DNA of 64,000 bases from Mesoflavibacter zeaxanthinifaciens DSM 18436 (GTDB lineage Bacteria; Bacteroidota; Bacteroidia; Flavobacteriales; Flavobacteriaceae): the NCBI RefSeq assembly GCF_000422365.1, contig NZ_AULQ01000001.1, positions 372,001-436,000 of the forward strand. Direction: 5' to 3'. Of this stretch, positions 61,442 to 64,000 are shown in pieces (positions within the stretch are counted from its first letter, which is position 1; each line of letters opens with the position of its first letter). The notes beneath the pieces were generated by a model. The model had not been told where the DNA came from. It did not search any database and was given only the letters and a program-made list of their open reading frames with translations. The position numbers and the translations under genes are program-made.

Positions 61442-62617
61442 ATGGTCGATAAAAAACTTTTTGAAAATACAGAGATAGCTTTTAAACTTAAAAGTGATTC
61501 TCAATTAGATCGTGCTTACTTTTTGTTTAAAATGATAGCTAACGAACCGTTAGTTAGAATTGGTACAGCAGCAACAAACTTTGCTTTAAAAGCTCATTTA
61601 CCTATTGAAGGTCTTATTAGAGCAACTGTTTTTGATCATTTTTGTGGTGGAGTAAGTGAAGAAGATTGTTTGGATGTTATAGATAAGATGTATGAAGCTA
61701 AAGTAAGCTCTGTTTTGGATTACTCTGTAGAAGGAAAAGAAATAGAATCTCATTTTGATGACGCAGCTCAAAAAATCATTAAAATAATTCGATTTTGTGA
61801 AGAAAGAGAAGCAATGCCAATAGTTGTATTTAAACCTACTGGGTTTGGTCGTTTTTACTTATTTCAGAAAAAAGGAGAAGGAAAACCGTTTACAGAAGAA
61901 GAACAAAAAGAATGGGATAGAATAGTACAGCGTTATCATGACGTCTGTAGTCTAGCAAAACAGAAAGATGTAGAAGTTTTAATAGATGGTGAAGAAAGTT
62001 GGATGCAAGATGCTGCAGATGAGTTAGCTGAAGAAATGATGAAAACTTACAATACAGATATTCCAATAGTTTATAATACTTTACAAACTTATCGTCATGA
62101 TAGGTTGGAGTTTTTAAAAGCTTCTCATAAAAGAGCAAAAGAGCAAGGATTTAAACTTGGATACAAAATTGTAAGAGGCGCTTACATGGAAAAAGAAAGA
62201 GAACGTGCAGAAGAAAAAGGCTACGAAAGTCCAATTTGTAAAGATAAAGCAACTACAGATGCTAATTTTAATGACTGCTTAACTTATATTTTACATCATA
62301 TTGATGATATTTCAGTTTTCATAGGAACACACAATGAAATTAGTAATTACATTGCTATGGAACTTATGGAGACTTTAAATATAGATATAAAAGATAATCG
62401 TGTATGGTTTGGACAGCTTTACGGTATGAGCGATAATATTAGTTTTAATTTAGCAGCTAAAGGATATAATGTTGCCAAGTACTTACCATTTGGACCTGTT
62501 AAAGATGTTATGCCTTATTTGATTAGAAGAGCAGAAGAAAACACATCTGTTGCAGGACAAACCAGTAGGGAATTAACATTGATTAAAAAAGAAAGACAAA
62601 GAAGAAAAAATGCTTAA
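61442..62617 (+). CDS. Proline dehydrogenase
   Basis: The protein has 391 residues from the ATG at 61442. A FAD-dependent TIM barrel with DYSVEGKE, VVFKPTGFGR, LIDGEESW, YNTLQTYRHDR, KLGYKIVRGAYMEKERERA and, near the C terminus, YLPFGPVKDVMPYLIRRAEENTS. It oxidises proline to pyrroline-5-carboxylate. It is a stand-alone PRODH with no P5C dehydrogenase domain, unlike PutA. It overlaps the convergent DUF4258 gene by four bases. The first 20 residues are poorly conserved, but the start is fixed by the promoter. Confidence 0.92.
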   Translation: MVDKKLFENTEIAFKLKSDSQLDRAYFLFKMIANEPLVRIGTAATNFALKAHLPIEGLIRATVFDHFCGGVSEEDCLDVIDKMYEAKVSSVLDYSVEGKEIESHFDDAAQKIIKIIRFCEEREAMPIVVFKPTGFGRFYLFQKKGEGKPFTEEEQKEWDRIVQRYHDVCSLAKQKDVEVLIDGEESWMQDAADELAEEMMKTYNTDIPIVYNTLQTYRHDRLEFLKASHKRAKEQGFKLGYKIVRGAYMEKERERAEEKGYESPICKDKATTDANFNDCLTYILHHIDDISVFIGTHNEISNYIAMELMETLNIDIKDNRVWFGQLYGMSDNISFNLAAKGYNVAKYLPFGPVKDVMPYLIRRAEENTSVAGQTSRELTLIKKERQRRKNA

Positions 62618-62994
62618 TCTTCAATCTTTATTGATTGCAAAGTGACAGTTTTTTTACAATTTATTACAGTAAGGATAATAGTTTTATTATCCTTTTCTTT
62701 TTCAATATGATAGATGCCGCAAGGTTCTTTTCTTGGTTCGCTTTTAGAGAAAACAACATCACCTTCTTTTAGTATGTTTTTTATGGTAGTAGTATCAATT
62801 TCTTTATTCTGCAGTAAAATTTGACTATCTGCTGAGTATTTTAAGACTTTATTATTTATATCCTTTAATACTCTAGATTCTGGACCATAATCGTATTGGC
62901 AAGACGTTTTACTTCCGTTTAAAAAAAAAGCTAATAATACTAATCCGATAGCAAAACCACCAAGGTAATATCCTAATCTGTGAATAAATTTCAT
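62614..62994 (-). CDS. DUF4258 domain protein with N-terminal anchor
   Basis: The protein has 126 residues. One N-terminal membrane helix (about 9-27, YLGGFAIGLVLLAFFL) and then a small domain DSQILLQNKEIDTTTIKNILKEGDVVFSKS, CGIYHIEKEKDNKTIILTVINC, which fits DUF4258. These domains are related to RelE-like or mobile-element nuclease folds, but no antitoxin gene is next to it. It is probably an inner-membrane protein of unknown role. The stop overlaps proline dehydrogenase by four bases. Confidence 0.65.
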   Translation of the reverse strand: MKFIHRLGYYLGGFAIGLVLLAFFLNGSKTSCQYDYGPESRVLKDINNKVLKYSADSQILLQNKEIDTTTIKNILKEGDVVFSKSEPRKEPCGIYHIEKEKDNKTIILTVINCKKTVTLQSIKIED

Positions 62995-63060
62995 GAAGTT
63001 TAAAATTTGAGCAAAATTCGTAAAATGATTTCACTTAAATAATAAATTCTAAAAGTATTT

Positions 63061-64000
63061 TTAGAAAATAAGAAGGTTAATATCGCTATGTTTTAAATCA
63101 AACCATTCACCAACTGCACGACTAGTTAAAATTCCATGATAAAAGTAAAGACCGTTTTTTAAGCCTTTATCAAATCTAATGGCATGTTCAAGACCGCCAT
63201 CATCTGCTATTTTTAATAAATAAGGAGTAAATATATTACTGATAGAAGCAGAAGCTGTTCTAGAATATCTTGCAGGAATATTAGGGACACAATAATGAAT
63301 AACATCGTGTTTTCTAAATGTTGGCTTGTTATGAGATGTAATTTCGCTGGTTTCAAAACATCCTCCCATATCAATACTAACATCTATAATTACGGAGCCT
63401 TTTTTCATGTTTTCAACCATTGCTTCTGTAACTATAATAGGAGATCTATCTTTTCCTCTTACAGCACCAATTACAACATCGCATCTCTTTAAAGCTTTAC
63501 TTAAATATTTAGGCTGAATAGTAGACGTATATATTGTACGATTTAAGTTAGTTTGTAAGCAACGTAGTTTTGTTATAGAATTATCAAATACTTTTACATT
63601 AGCTCCTAATCCTATAGCGCTTCTTGCTGCAAATTCGCCAACAGTTCCTGCACCTAGTATAACAACTTCTGTTGGAGGAACACCGCTAATATTGCCAAAC
63701 ATTAGACCATTACCTTGACTAGAGCTACTTAATAGTTCTGATGCTATAAGCACAGATGCTGTACCAGCAATTTCGCTTAAAGCTCTAACAGCAGGGTAAG
63801 CACCTACATCATCTTTTATAAATTCAAAAGCTAGTGCTGTTATGCGTTTTGCTGCTAGTTTTTCAAAATATTTTTTAGTTTGAGTCTTTATTTGTAGTGC
63901 AGAGATAAGAGTAGCTTGAGGGTTTATTAGATCTAATTCTTCTAGAGTGGGTGGTTCAACTTTTAGAATCATAGGGCAACTATAAACTTTAGCTGTATCT
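63061..64000 (-). CDS. ald: Alanine dehydrogenase, partial (N terminus outside window)
   Basis: The frame remains open to the window edge, with DTAKVYSCP in frame before MILKVEPPT, so about 310 C-terminal residues are seen. Motifs: VILGAGTVGEFAARSAIGLGANV (NAD site), VRGKDRSPIIV and VIIDVSIDMGGCFETSE. It interconverts alanine and pyruvate with NAD. The first 90 or so residues are missing. It reads convergently with the DUF4258 gene's promoter region. Confidence 0.9.
   Translation of the reverse strand, partial: DTAKVYSCPMILKVEPPTLEELDLINPQATLISALQIKTQTKKYFEKLAAKRITALAFEFIKDDVGAYPAVRALSEIAGTASVLIASELLSSSSQGNGLMFGNISGVPPTEVVILGAGTVGEFAARSAIGLGANVKVFDNSITKLRCLQTNLNRTIYTSTIQPKYLSKALKRCDVVIGAVRGKDRSPIIVTEAMVENMKKGSVIIDVSIDMGGCFETSEITSHNKPTFRKHDVIHYCVPNIPARYSRTASASISNIFTPYLLKIADDGGLEHAIRFDKGLKNGLYFYHGILTSRAVGEWFDLKHSDINLLIF

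Noticed and set aside
1-64000. tRNA, rRNA, riboswitch, insertion sequence or prophage
   Set aside because: All gaps between genes were read. None holds a cloverleaf, conserved riboswitch core, transposase fragment or terminal repeats that I could support.

Overview
The window is a piece of a Bacteroidetes chromosome, most likely a marine member of the Flavobacteriaceae. The evidence is low G+C (about one third by eye), promoters with the TAnnTTTG -7 element, few Shine-Dalgarno sites, many short lipoproteins, TonB-dependent and OmpA-type outer-membrane proteins, and families seen mainly in this group (DUF4834, DUF3667, DUF6146, DUF6787, DUF5916, YfhO, BatA/VWA). I found no rRNA, tRNA, CRISPR array, insertion sequence or prophage. 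Most of it reads as ordinary core chromosome with small lineage-specific inserts.

Layout. 1-2.5 kb: end of a threonine aldolase gene, a repeat-rich OmpA protein and YbaB. 2.6-9.5 kb: an S9 oligopeptidase, then a cysteine-synthase-like enzyme, an AONS/serine-palmitoyltransferase-like enzyme, a GNAT-fold acyltransferase and an outer-membrane barrel. I read the last four as a candidate sulfonolipid or ceramide-like lipid locus. 9.5-15 kb: DUF4834, YfhO, a GT4 glycosyltransferase and a flippase, a compact envelope-glycan operon. 15-18.3 kb: two secreted paralogues built on a 16-residue repeat, and DUF3667. 18.3-26.2 kb: UvrA, an ECF-type sigma factor with a 47-residue downstream protein, endonuclease III, BCP peroxiredoxin, a conserved unknown protein and a metallo-hydrolase.

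26-41 kb: an operon of BatA/VWA protein, dihydroorotase-like protein, DUF4870 and esterase; an M61 peptidase lipoprotein; two paralogous GAF histidine kinases around a TIGR02757 gene; a LolD-type ATPase; a DUF5916 protein; and a small membrane protein behind a sigma-54-like promoter. 41-46 kb: a TonB receptor, its lipoprotein and a His/Cys-rich protein, probably for metal uptake, plus DUF6787, DUF6146 and DUF937. 46-51 kb: SerC-SerA, a LuxC-like acyl-CoA reductase, a two-cluster ferredoxin and YchF. 51-57.3 kb: ParE, an intervening lipoprotein, ParC, and TerC with a lipoprotein. 57.4-64 kb: an XRE regulator and M14 carboxypeptidase that share TTACAWWTGTAA operators, an Lrp regulator, AroB, proline dehydrogenase, DUF4258 and the C-terminal part of alanine dehydrogenase.

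The points most worth a second look are the lipid locus, the XRE/M14 operator array in which the palindrome contains the -7 element, a dihydroorotase homologue without its metal-binding histidines, an endonuclease III without its Fe-S cysteines, the charge-segregated 23-residue repeats of the OmpA protein, the 16-residue repeat family, and the sigma-54-like promoter.
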